Source: Euphorbia lathyris (lineage: Eukaryota > Streptophyta > Magnoliopsida > Malpighiales > Euphorbiaceae). From it: a DNA stretch of 64,000 bases. The stretch spans positions 85,949,501 through 86,013,500 of the forward strand of contig NC_088916.1 of NCBI RefSeq assembly GCF_963576675.1, read 5' to 3'. Under the pieces are notes generated by a model, which made no database searches, was not told the origin of the DNA, and saw nothing but the letters and a program-made list of their open reading frames with translations. The position numbers and the translations under genes were made by a program. Positions 31,778 through 43,006 of this stretch are shown here, piece after piece (position 1 is the first letter of the stretch; each line of letters opens with the position of its first letter).

Positions 31778-32340
31778 ATGGAAATGATAAGGATTAGTAA
31801 AAATAGATCAGTGATGGTTTTATTGATGCTTGCATCTGCTTAGCCCAAGAATTTGTTGCTGAGAAAACATTTCAATCGAGTCTATATCCACGTGTCCTCT
31901 ATCAAGCATAAATGCAATTGAGTTTCCCAATACTACCAAAAAGACCACTTCCTCCATCAGGTCAATACAAGCCACCTCTTCCCATTCATAAATTGGGTAA
32001 ATTGAGTTTTATAATACTACCAAAAAGACCACTTCCTCCATCAGGTCAATATAAGCGACCTCATCTGATTCATAAATCACTTAAATTGAGTTTCACAATA
32101 CTACCAAAAAGACCACTTCCTCTATCAGGTCAATATAAGCGACCTCCTCCAATTGATAAATTGCATAAATTGAGTTCCACAATACTACCAAAAGGACTGC
32201 TCTCTCCTACTCCATCATAAGCGACCTCCTCGGATTGATAAATCTCGCTTAAATATTGAGTTTCACAATACTACCAAAAGAACTGCTCTCTCCTACTCTA
32301 TCAAATCCTACTCCCTCACTTCTCCTTCACGATTTATGAT
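31778..32340 (+). pseudogene. IDA-like (IDL) signalling-peptide precursor with tandem EPIP-like repeats, broken
   Basis: 31778 starts a frame with a signal peptide-like MEMIRISKNRSVMVLLMLAS, stopped by TAG at 31841. Beyond that stop the frame continues PKNLLLRKHF to a TGA near 31919. One frame over, 31912-32220 (102 codons) holds three full 28-residue repeats, each with ILPKRPLPPSGQYK (PPSG is PLSG in the third), and a decayed fourth (ILPKGLLSP); a fifth decayed unit follows to about 32340. LPK.P.PPSG..KR closely resembles the C-terminal EPIP motif of IDA and IDL peptides, ligands of the HAE/HSL receptor kinases in abscission and root emergence. Those precursors are about 80 aa, secreted, with a single EPIP. 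Here leader and repeats are out of frame and a stop intervenes, so it is broken unless an unseen splice joins them. Resemblance is by eye. Confidence 0.5.
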
Positions 32341-32690
32341 GCCATATTAATTCCATTTTATTCAAACACAAAAACATTACATCCAAACTTTTTTATTTTA
32401 GACAACCTGATGGACAACTTTTTTTGTTAGATCTGGTTTATTAACCCTAATATATTTAATTCAGTTGTATTAGCATATATATTCAATTCCTGTTAAGATC
32501 AAGCAAAAATACAACCATACAACCATTTTCTGTATTAATATTCATCATCGGAATACATCATTTTTTGTTGCACCAATATCAAAATATTTATCATCCAGCC
32601 CATACTGCTGCTACTGATAAAATAATTTCTACAAGCCAACAAACTCTTTCCATGTCTATAATGCTGCTACTGATAAAATAAATTCTGAAA

Positions 32691-33838
32691 CTATTCAGAA
32701 TCAGTGAATTCTTCATCGTCTTCATCTTCATCGTCACTGTAAACATCAATTGAAGGGTCATTGAAAAACTCAAGCTTCAAACACTTATCCAAAACATCAC
32801 CTTCCAGTTTCACATTCCAACACCCTTTAATACAGAGATGTGAAAGAGTGGTACAGTTAATAAGTATGGCTTCAAGACCGAAGTCTCCAAAAGACCCAAA
32901 ACACATCTCAAGTTTCTTTAGACCTGACATTGTATTTGCTATCATCATAGCCTCACTATCATTAACTTCCTTTAACATGGCAAATCTGAAGTTTCTTCTC
33001 AAATCAATTAGGGCTTTACATTTGTTCCCAAGTTCTCCAATCCCTTTGCCAGTGATATTCAAACAATAACTAATGTCTAACACACTTAAATTCATTAGTG
33101 AATTAACATATCTTTCCACCATTTTATCAGTCACTTCACTCATTGGAATTTTCAGCACCTTCAAGTTTGTCCCCCTACAAATACAGAAAAGAGATAGATT
33201 CATGTAAGTAAATCAAATGTTTATGTACAAGAGAAAGAAAAGAATCCACAAATACAAAATCTGTTTTTTCCTTATTAGACAAAAATGTTAATTCAAACAT
33301 ATAGAAAAAAACTTAAGAGGAAAGTCAGAAATTTCCTAAAATTAGTCTAAGTCTTTTTTTTTCAACATACAACCAAATGAATAATCCATTGGCTATCTCT
33401 GAAACTCAAATGGATTTTTCTTGACAGTCACAATCTCTATAAAGATATCTCAATTCAAAGGAACCATTTTTAAACATTCAAAAGCACAAAAAATAGGAAA
33501 ACGTTTTTAATCAATTACCAGTTAGCAGCATAAAAGAATCCAGGATTTCCAAGCTTGTAAGCGCAGAGCGACTCAAATGAACCTCTATTGCACATCATAA
33601 GCTTATGCGCCACTCTGTCAACATCATCAATAGAACGGTCTCCTTTCTGGCACCAGTCTTGGATGTTGATTTCAGACCAGCAATATGGTCCTGAAACAAG
33701 TCATACCCTCTCTTCTATTGAGATTCGGACGAGTATGAGAGCTAGTATTTCTGGATTTAGATCCTCCCAACGGGAAGATGAAGACCTTTTGGACATTTTA
33801 ACGTTATTTTTTTTCTTCTGTACGCCCAAATTTACCAT
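32691..33838 (-). pseudogene. F-box/LRR gene, second copy, F-box broken
   Basis: Sister of the 25.1-26.3 kb gene: exon 1 33838-33520, exon 2 33174-32691, same GT-AG intron position. Exon 1 begins MVNLGVQKKK, then SKRSSSSRWEDLNPEILALI, VRISIEERV, and an in-frame TGA; relative to the intact copy, 33 nt covering the F-box core GLVSLVCKNWLAC are missing. It resumes VSGPYCWSEINIQ to the donor. Exon 2 is fully open: LRRs (LSVLDISYCLNIT, MSGLKKLEMCFG, LSHLCIKGCWNVKLEG), then LEFFNDPSIDVYSDDEDEDD and an acidic end. That acidic tail is probably the ancestral C-terminus lost from the other copy. Without its F-box the product could not join an SCF complex. Confidence 0.75.
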
Positions 33839-33884
33839 TGTAACTGAAATTCACAAACAAGTTTTGTCTTGAGGAGCCTCTTCC

Positions 33885-34535
33885 TATTCCTCTCCTCCCT
33901 TTTATAGACCTGCTACAATCCTCATAAAGGTATTTTGGACATTTTTGTAATTATTAAGGAGTAAATTTGAATTTTAACTTGAAAGTTTCTCTGAAATAAA
34001 ATTTGAGTGTTACTAAATAGCAAAAGATATTTCTTAGTTGTTAAACTTTTTCTAGGTATTCTATTTAGTCACTCTACTTTTGCTTTTTTAAATGAAGTCC
34101 TTTCGGAGGAGCAACGCCACATCCATACGAAAATGTGGACAGGAATAAGGAAAGGCGGAGGATGAAACAGAAAAATGACTAACTTAAATTAGTGGGAAGG
34201 CTTAATACATCCCTCTCCACAAAAAGTCCAACTGCCCTCATATACGAAAAATTAATAGAAGCACATTATTGTCGATGTCAAATAGAATACCTTCTATGCA
34301 TATTTTGCCCTATGTAAGGAGGAATCACATATATTATAAGAGGCCACGCTATTCTCGATGTCAAGTAGAATACCTAGCAAAAATTTAACAACTAAGAAAT
34401 ATCTTTTGCTATTTCATAACACTCCAATTTTATTTTAGGGAAACTCTCAAGTTAAAATTCAAATTTATCCCTTCATAATTACCAAAATCCAAAATACCCT
34501 TATCAGGATTGTAGTAAGTGTATAAAAGGAAGGAG
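33885..34535. repeat. Large inverted repeat containing the promoter of the F-box pseudogene
   Basis: Left arm 33885-34065 and right arm about 34365-34535 are reverse complements at roughly 85-90% over about 170 bp (for example AAAGATATTTCTTAGTTG / CAACTAAGAAATATCTTTTG). The left arm includes the minus-strand TATA (TATAAAAGGG at about 33897-33906); the right arm carries the mirrored GTATAAAAGGAAGG. The spacer is about 300 bp. Confidence 0.8.
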
Positions 34536-34655
34536 AGTAATATAAAGGGGAAATTACTATAAGCACCTACTTATCCATGTCAAATGGATGACCTTCAATA
34601 CATATTTTTCCATGTATAAGGAGGACCCACATATATTATAAGAGGCCACACTATT
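34255..34655. repeat. Direct repeat pair of about 100 bp flanking the right inverted arm
   Basis: 34255-34355 and 34560-34655 share GATGTCAAAT.GA...CCTTC, GCATATTTT and CACATATATTATAAGAGGCC. They bracket the right arm of the inverted repeat. Confidence 0.7.
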
Positions 34656-34739
34656 TTACTTACTAAGCCGGGTCACAATACAATGACCAAATGTGAATTG
34701 GGATCTTCCAAGTGACCTGGAGTACCGGCTGCTTAATAT

Positions 34740-35185
34740 AAGAACTTGTAATAATAGATAGATTTGATGGAAAATGATTAACACACTGGAAGAAGAAATG
34801 ACTTCCATGAAAGTCAACCATATTTGGCAATTAGTTGACTTACCCAAGATTAAGCGAAATGTTGATGGCAGTACATTGAGAGATACAAGGCTCGCTTAGT
34901 CTGTAAGGGTTGTACACAACATAATGGAATATAATTTGAGGAGACTTTTTCTCCTGTTGTGAGACTTACTTCCATAAGGCTCATACTGGAGAATTGGAAG
35001 AAGAGAACTTCTATAGTGGACCAGGTGCAATGGAGCCAACCAATAAAAAAAGAGAATCATCCTACCTCATTAGGAGATGATTGGTGTAAGGAAAGAAAGT
35101 GCACAAGTGTCACGTTTGTATTGATAAGGTCTAATGGACCGGGACCATAGTAGAATTTCTCCATTATATGTTGATGATATGCTAT
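34740..35185 (+). mobile_element. Ty1/copia reverse-transcriptase relic
   Basis: Broken frames read EEEMTSMKVNHIWQLVDLPK, then a YKARLV-like stretch, an ETFSPVVRLTSIRLI-like stretch (about 34935-34985) and SPLYVDDML at about 35158-35184, all landmarks of copia reverse transcriptase including the YVDD active site. Large parts in between are deleted or frameshifted. Confidence 0.7.
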
Positions 35186-35329
35186 GACAGCTAGTTAGTG
35201 AGCAACCCTATTCCTATAGAGACTAACATAAGAAACAACAATGTCATTAAAAGAGATAAGATGATATTTACAATCATAAAACAAAACATAAAGAGAAATT
35301 ATAGAAGACTCTGGTCCCGCCCTTTTTTG

Positions 35330-37290
35330 AACAAATTGGACCGTTTATGACCTCAAAAATGGGTTTTAGTGATTTTCATGTTGTGTTTATTATTTTTCTA
35401 AGAATTACTTTTCATTTTTTTGACCTAACTAATGAATTTCAACCATTAATCTTAGCTTTTGACCTAATTAATTAATCATTGACTTTAATGTAATAAGCTC
35501 GCCACTTTTAATTTTAGAGCACTTAATATACCGAAAAAATTAACATCAAATCACCCAAAAAACCCCTAAAATATGTATTTACAAATTTTGGATATAAATC
35601 AATTTATTCTTTATTGATTAATCCCCTAGATATATAGTAGCATAAATTCAATCCGAAATCAAATTTGGTTAGGCACTTTAATTAGGGTAAATTCGAGTTC
35701 AAAGTAATTAGATAAAAATAAGTAACAAGTCTCGAAATTAGGGTTTATGGTTAGTTTGAGGGTTTCGATCAACTAATCCCATCGGAAACGGGCCAATGGT
35801 CAAAACCCACTGCATAGTTATGGGCGCCATCCTCTTTTCGCCAAATTTATTCATTTAGGACCTCAAAAATTCGATTTATTAATTTTCGCGCAGTTTTGAT
35901 TGTTTTTTTTATACGAATTATTTTTCACTTTTTTTTACCTAATTAATGAATTTCAACCATTAATCTTTGTTTTTGACCTAATTAATTAATGGTTGACTTT
36001 AATGTAATAAGCTCCCCACTTTTAATTTTAAAGCACTTAATATACCGAAAAAAATAAAACGAAAGCACCTGAAAAACCCTAAAACCTATATTTACATATT
36101 TGGTGCAGATCAATTTATTCTTTATTTATTAATCCCCTAGATATATAGTAGGATCAATTCAATCCAAAATCAATTTTGGTTGGGCACTTTAATTAGAGTT
36201 AATTCGAGATAAAAATAATTAGGTAAAAAAAAGTGTCAAGCCTCAAAATTAGGGTTTTAGGGTTTGTTCTAGGGTTTTGTTCCCTTAATAATAAACAATC
36301 AAAAACACAGATTTACGTGGTTCACCAACGTTGTGTTGGCTAGTGCACGGGCAGAAGGAGAATAGTATTAGTAGGAGGAAAAAATCAGATTACATGATTA
36401 GGTTTACATAATGGGGTATTTATAATACTCAATCTAACCTAATCCTACTTGAACTCATGATCATAATCCAACTAGGAACCTATGATTGTAATCCTACTAG
36501 GAACCCGTCATCCTAATCCAACTAGGAACCCATGATCTCATAATGTCCCCAAGATTCTGAATCCAAGTAGAAATCCGAAACACAATACTACTCCGAATAG
36601 GAAACAAGATATATTGATTCAAGGCATTACGATAAAAACGGATCAACGGTCAAAACCCACAGTAAAGCTATGGGCATATTCGGTCGTTTATGACCTCAAA
36701 AATGTGATTTAATCATTTCACGGGGTTTTTATTGTATTTTTCACTTTTTTGACTTAATTAATGAATTTCAACCGTTAATTTAGTTTTTGACCTCATGAAT
36801 TACTTAATGGTTGACTTTAATATAATAAGTTCACTTCAAAAACCCTAACATGTATTTACATATTTGGGTTCAGATCTATTTATTCTTTATTGATTAATGC
36901 CCTAGATATATAATGAGATCAATTTAATGCAAAATCAAATTTGGTTGCGCAGTTTAATGAGGGTAAATTCGAGATCAAAATAATTAGGTAAAAAAAGTGT
37001 CAAGTCTCAAAATTAGGGTTTCTTTTAGTGTTTTGTTCCTCTAATCAAATCGAAAACGAGCCAACAGTCAAAACCTACAGTAAAATTGTGGCCCCCGCCA
37101 TTTTTTGGCCAAATTTGGATGTTTATGACCTCAAAAATGCGATTTAGTTATTTTTGCTCGGTTGTGTTTTTTGTTTTTTCTACGAATTATTTGTCACTTT
37201 TTGTGACTTAATTAATGAATTTCAACCATCAATCTTAGTTTTTGACTTAATTAATTAATTAGTGCTTGACTTTAATGTAATATCGATAAT
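35330..37290. repeat. Tandem repeat of 440-510-bp units, about 3.4 copies
   Basis: Anchor phrase TTTATGACCTCAAAAATG (or close) at about 35343, 35849, 36685 and 37121; all units share TTAATGAATTTCAACC, TTGACTTTAATGTAATA, CTAGATATATAGT and AATTAGGGTTT. The second unit is longer because of an insertion at 36288-36630. No coding capacity; it may be an old satellite or the left part of the CACTA element. Confidence 0.8.
36288..36630 (-). mobile_element. LTR-like insertion in the tandem repeat
   Basis: Interrupts unit 2 of the tandem repeat. Contains GATTTACGTGGTTCACCAAC, whose reverse complement is common at the ends of copia LTRs, and four tandem short units of the type ATCCAACTAGGAACC (about 36460-36535). 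Borders inferred from comparison of repeat units. Confidence 0.5.
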
Positions 37291-38754
37291 GTAAATGCGA
37301 TTTTCGTTTTCATTTATGACAGGATGGGTCAATTGCTGGCAGAGGTAGCAAAAGATTTGTCTTAGTATCAGTTAACAAACGTAATTCAGGTTTGCATATT
37401 AGTATTATGTTTCAGGTTTGCATATGAATTGGCTTGACTTTTTTAGTATTCTCAATGCACTTGAAATTATAGCCTTTGCTTATTTTATTGAATACCTTTA
37501 TGGTTCAAAAATATGCTTGGTTGATTTGAAAGGCAAGTTTCAATACTTTTATTCTTGAGCAATGTGGTAACAACTAATTAGTTATTTTGTTTTACATTCT
37601 CATCTCTGCAATCAGTGGAAAATTATTGGGGAATAATTGATTAGTTAATTTGTTTTACGTTTTATCTCTATTATCATTGGGAAATTGTATGCATATGATG
37701 GTTGGTACAGTTATATTCTAACTATGATCTCTTTTGGTACTTTTGGATCATTGTCTAGTGAGGTTATGGGATTTCTGTTTTATTGCGTCTTCGGCTTAAT
37801 ATAGTGTGGCGGACCTTATTGGACTCGATACTTTGAGACCACTGGCACTGGTGCATGTGAAAACTGAAATTGACAAATTATTTTTATGATAAAGCACTTT
37901 CAATAGTATATTTTATTTGATACTAACATTTTATAAATTATAATTTGATTGTTGTAGTTTAAGTTACATTATATATATAAGGAAATTGAACATTAATTGC
38001 ATTAGTTAAACTGAGAGTGAGATGTGGGTGGGGGCATGGTCTCTCCCCGATTCTGCTGGTGATGAGATGCACATATTTATTATTCAATCACTGATGTTTA
38101 TATTTATAATATTTGATGAACTTTAGTTACTATTTATTATTTTGTAAATGGTTTTTTAATGCTGCTCTCTTGAATTCTTCATTTTTTATTTTGGTTTTAG
38201 CTGTTAAAATGGTTTTTCAATGCTGCTCTCTTGAATTCTTCATAATATTTGATGAACTTTAGTTACCTATTAGGAGAGATTGAGATTAACTATTAAAGAA
38301 AGAGCAAAGACCTCTTCTAAAGCTTTACGTAATGGGAATAAAGCCGAATTTTGAGATGATTTTCTTTCAGTACTAGTTACATTAAATTGAAGTTAACTCT
38401 GTGTTCCCGGAGGGATGAGTTAACAGTGAAAATCGGGATGAAGTAATGTATCCACTTTTCTCTTAAGGTGGTTTACCAACTGACCAAAAACCTCCTCATA
38501 CTGACTAAGAAAATTTGTAAACTTAGCTTAGAGGAGATCCCTTTAATCATCTTTTTCTTCTGGTATTTTGGTAATGAATATTATACATTTAAAAGCTGCT
38601 CATATGTTACTTGAATTCTTCATTAATTCTCTTTGCACTCTCAACAAATTGTGGCCTCCAAATTTAAAAATTGTTGATTATATTCACAAGTCATGGTTTA
38701 TTTCATTCAATTGTTTGATTATTTATTTCAATTGGGAACTGGATTTTACAGATA
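37291..38754. other. Probable 5' non-coding part of the CACTA element
   Basis: No gene seen. A local duplication of about 60-100 bp occurs at 38145-38275 (ATGCTGCTCTCTTGAATTCT twice, at about 38159 and 38220). A TTTTACAG acceptor just before the ATG at 38755 implies that a non-coding first exon lies somewhere in this stretch. Confidence 0.4.
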
Positions 38755-41328
38755 ATGGCAGGCGTTTACACACGCATAAAGAACAATAAGAAACTACCTC
38801 TAGGGTTTAGAGGTCGCCCACCTATCCTTAACGACTATTCTGAAGATGAAACAGTTCCGCCCTCAGAATCTCAAGATTTGAATATTATGGATGCACCTCA
38901 AGGTATTACTATTTTAGTATTAATACTATTCACATATTCGTCCTTTTAACATCTATGATATACACTTAAAACAAATAACAGTGGGATGGAGATCTATTTC
39001 AAGGGAGAATGTTCTTAATGATGAAACAAGAGTTGAAAATACTCGCAAACCTACTTCTAGACCATTGCTGACTGGTATTTTTTATTTAATATTTATTTAT
39101 CTTGTATACTTTATCGGTTGCAATATACATCATATTACATTTACTATTTTTTTTAACATTTCAGATTTAAGAAATAAAAGAATTAGAGCAAGCATCCTAC
39201 AAGAACCTGCTGCTAATGCTTCTTTACACCCTTCTTCGCATCCATCTACTTTTGGTATCATTTTGTTACATAATTTATTAATCATTTTATTTAATGTTAT
39301 GTATATAAATATGTAAATTAGTGGTATTTAAATCTATGTTAACTGTGTTAAATTAGATGAAATGGGGCAAAATTTGAGAAAATCCAATGTGAATGAGACG
39401 GTTGATGACAATGGTAATCGACAGTTACAAAAATCTCATTCTCTACCCTCTACTCTCAATGAGAACACTCAATCTGACGTTCCTAGCCAATTAGATATTG
39501 ATGCAAATGATTTTAATTCAAGTGATGTTCATTGTTATTACAACATTTAATTGTCTTCTAGAGTACATTGGACCCTTTTTTTTAAAGTGTGAGTTGTGTT
39601 TTGCAATATTGTTTAGGGGGTTCTATTCCGGCAAGGGGGCTGTATAAGGGAGCGAATCTCGATAAACTCACAAATAATCGAAAGGATAAGTTGATTGTGT
39701 TTATCCCTCTTGGAAAATCTTTTAGACCAATTGGACTACATGAGAGAAAGTTAGCATCATGGTTGGGGTATTGTGCTCGATCTATTGGACGTCCTAGTGA
39801 GTCGTGGGATCACAATTTAGCTAAGCATAGACCTCGTTTATGGAATATGATTCAGGTAATCTCATACATTCTTTTAGGTTTGTTAAAAAACAAATTAATG
39901 TTTTAATTCTTCAATTATTAACATTATATGTAATGCGTTTAATTTTTGTTTAGGACTATTTTGATGTTAGTCCTGAGAGTCCTGACAAGTGGAAGAAACT
40001 TGAGGAGTTGGGAAAGGTGAAGCAGGATACACCTGAAATGAAAAGGTCAAAGTTTGAATCTTATTGTTTCTCCGTGATGCGGGTGCTATTTCACAAGTGG
40101 AAACACGACTTGCATATTAAATATAAACAACATTCTAGTGATGAGGAACGACTGAAACATGTTCCTAGAGGACTGTCTCCAAATGATTGGAAGGATATGG
40201 TGACATTGTTTGGAAGTAGCGATTTTAAGGTTCAAGTTTATTTATTACATGATATTTATTTCTAGTAATAAGGATCATTAACAATATTTACTTTTCAGGC
40301 ATGGAGTTCAATTAATTCTCATAATCGTAAATGTCAAAAAGTTGTTGCTTCATCTGGTCCCACCCCTTTTGCACAAGTGGAGTATGATTTGGTAAAAATA
40401 CATCATACTGTTAAATATTTTGTAAAGTTGCTGGCTGGGTAATGTACTATAGTTCTTTGATTGATGTTGCAGATGGATGAGGAGACAGGAGAATTGCCAG
40501 ATGCTTCTGATGTGTGGATGGCCACTCATTCAATATTGGACAAAGAAGGTGAAAGTCATTTTCGGGATTCGGAATCAAGAAGGCTATATGTAAGTACATA
40601 ATTTAAACAATATAAAGTTACTCCACAATATTTTAAAGAAATTAGAATTGTATTTTATCTTTTACTAATTGTATGGTTTTTATTATTATCTTTTTATGGC
40701 TCATACTCCCTCCATTCCATTATATAAGTCATTCTAGTGTATTTCACACAAATTAAGAAATATATTGGTTAACTAAAAAACATTCTCTCTCATGTCACTA
40801 TTGGGCAATAAGCATTGGAATATTAAAAAACACATGTATCAATACAAAAAATAATTCTCTCTCATGTCACTATTGGGCGATAAGCATTGGAATCCTAGAA
40901 TGACTTATATTTAGGGAAAAAACCAATTTGCTAGAATGACCTATATAATGGAATGGAGGGAGTAATTAATAGTAATTTTCCACATATTTTAGGAAGAAAT
41001 GGAAAGGATTGAGAATGAACCAAGAAATGAAAATGAGTCGGATCCTACACCAGATGATGTTCTACAACAGGTATTTGGAGTTAGGTCCGGATATGTTCGT
41101 GGAAAAGGAATGGGATATAAAGCAAGTACTAAGGGAATGGTATGTAGCGCCAGAAAGGATGATGTAGACGAGCTGAAAAATGAGGTGGCAATATTAACGG
41201 AGAAATTAAAGGCACAAGAAGAGCGTGAAAAAGCACAAAAAGAGCGGGAACAGGCTCTAGAAGACCGCTTTCAATCATATTTTAAAGTGATGGATGTCAT
41301 AGCAGCACAAAATAGTTTGGGTACATAA
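38755..41328 (+). CDS. TNPA-like protein of a CACTA transposon (Transposase_24 family), 9 exons, 518 aa
   Basis: Exons: 38755-38902, 38982-39074, 39165-39254, 39357-39521, 39617-39855, 39954-40229, 40299-40391, 40473-40589, 40993-41328. All junctions have GT..AG and the total, 1,557 nt, is an exact multiple of three, so the gene looks intact (the donor at 39521/39522 is the least certain). A non-coding exon must precede 38755. The N-terminal 200 residues are low-complexity and polar. The middle, RGLYKGANLDKL, FIPLGKSFRPIG, WDHNLAKHRPRLWNMIQ, SYCFSVMRVLFHKWKHDL, RGLSPNDWKDMVTLF, is the Ptta/En/Spm Transposase_24 domain. The C-terminus (ELKNEVAILTEKLKAQEERE onward) is a coiled coil. TNPA-like proteins bind the subterminal repeats and bring the ends together; the candidate targets are at 59.95-60.65 kb. 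Confidence 0.85.
40706..40962. mobile_element. Stowaway-type MITE in the last TNPA intron, 257 bp
   Basis: Terminal inverted repeats CTCCCTCCATTCCATTATAT / ATATAATGGAATGGAGGGAG, flanked by TA (40704-40705, 40963-40964), as in Stowaway (Tc1/mariner) MITEs. Internally CTCTCTCATGTCACTATTGG is duplicated (about 40784 and 40858). It lies in the intron between 40589 and 40993 and leaves splice sites untouched. Confidence 0.88.
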
Positions 41329-42789
41329 AGTCAGAATTTAGAAAGGAGTTCGCAAAATGGCTCGGTAATAATTCGAAATTACAAATAATTAATACTTACA
41401 TTTAAATATATCATATTATTGAATGATTGGTTTTGATTTCTACTTTATAGGAGGATTAATATAAATTATGGAACCGTAAAGATTGCCGATTGGAGTGGAT
41501 GATGAAGAAGGATAATTTAAGCTTTATAAAACTAAAACCGATGAAGGAGAGATTTGCTATGTTCCAAGTATCATTTTATTATTATTCGGATGTGTTTAGG
41601 ATATTGAATGGTTGCATTATGTTCTTTTTATACTTCAAGACTTTTTTAGGATATGGAATGATATTTGCTTCTTAAATAGGATCATATATTGTTTATTTTG
41701 CTCAAGGAACATTCGTTTTGTGTATTTGTTGTGAACAATGCACATGATCATGATTATATTAGGTGTTGGGTCTATTGTGTTGTGGGTCTATTTGTTGTTT
41801 CATTTCTGCAGTTTGACGACCACTATATTTTTCCCAATTATTCAATGCCAGGTGGCCTTATACAGAGGTATGATTTTTTCTAATAACGTTTGAATTTCTC
41901 TGATTGACAAAATGCATTGAGTTTGTGATGAAATTGGTTGTTGCAAAGCTAGATGCCTATATTTCTCTCTCAAAACACTAGCTTTCTTATGTCCTTTTGT
42001 TTAGATTTCCATTACAAGCAGTTAAGCTAAGCTGTGAATAGAAAGTGATTTTATGTTGATTGAGTTCTGTTTGATAATGTGTTTGATGGTTTTTCATCTG
42101 GTGTAGTGTATAGTCATGTTTGGTTATTTTGGGCTATAGTGAGAATAACAGTTGTGATGTCAGCTGTACTATTATAACTCTTATGAGCTCAGCTATAAAG
42201 GAATTAATTTCTTGTTATTTCATAAAAAAACTCATGTATTAGTCCTTTCCTATAGGAGTGCAATAATTTTATTTCTCTATTGTTATCTGTGAAATCAAAT
42301 GATATGGAACACTATTTCTGTTACTGTGATTGTGTTGAAAGTATAGCAATATTGAGGATGTTGTAAATAGTATACAACAAATACTAATAAATTAATTAGC
42401 AGCTCATAATGTTAGTGCAATAGTTTTGGAAGATGTTACATATTGATTTATATATTTGCAAAGGCGTTATTTTAGTTCAAAAGTTTGCAAAATGTGGTTA
42501 AATTTTTCTCCCACTTAGTAGTACAGATGCTCTGCCTTGGCATGTGTTAGCCTTTATATGTTCAACCGAGGATGATAACCAGCTTGCACTGGTTGCATCT
42601 TATTTCAAGATTCATCTCATGTATTAATAGTCATTGAGAAGCTTGCTCAGGCGAGGCGAGGCGACGCATGAGTGCCTTACAACCCAGGTGCATGGTACGG
42701 AAAGATTTGATGGTTTTACTTTTTTTGTTCACTTTGTGTAATACGAATAGTTGAATACTATTTTTGAAGCACACTGATATTCAATCATG
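41329..42789. other. CACTA interior, non-coding, with one exon-like piece
   Basis: No complete gene seen. At 41812-41867 a TTCTGCAG acceptor is followed by FDDHYIFPNYSMPGGLIQ and an AGAG/GTATGA donor, so it looks like a captured internal exon of a host gene I do not recognise. Confidence 0.4.
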
Positions 42790-43006
42790 AAGCAGGAGAA
42801 GTGGTTTTGCTGCATCAGTAGCAGCTGCTGCAGCAGATCGGAGTGGGGGTGACTACTAGTTTGGTGTAGTTCCTAACTTAGATCCCAAGCTGTATCTTGA
42901 TCTTAGCATTTCTATGGAAGAGGAGAGAGCAAGACAATAAGCTGCTGCAAAGAGGGCAGCTAAAGAAACATCTAGACCAGAAAAGGTGGAGGGAGCATCA
43001 TTGAAT
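42790..43006 (+). pseudogene. RPN10: RPN10 (26S proteasome ubiquitin receptor) fragment captured in CACTA
   Basis: One frame reads SGFAASVAAAAADRSGG, a stop, then FGVVPNLDPKLYLDLSISME and EEERARQ, a stop, and AAAKRAAKETSRPEK. This matches the Ala-rich linker and first ubiquitin-interacting motif of plant RPN10, where the family has FGVDPN.DPELALALR.SMEEERARQ. The LALAL core of the motif, which contacts ubiquitin, is changed (ELALALR to KLYLDLS). Stops and substitutions show it is not functional. No VWA domain nearby. Presumably acquired by the CACTA element from a host gene. Confidence 0.68.

Noticed and set aside
30000..38700. Left terminus of the CACTA element
   Set aside because: No CACTACAA start or GGGACGAC subterminal cluster was found by reading; the element is reported as lacking a left end rather than forcing a border.
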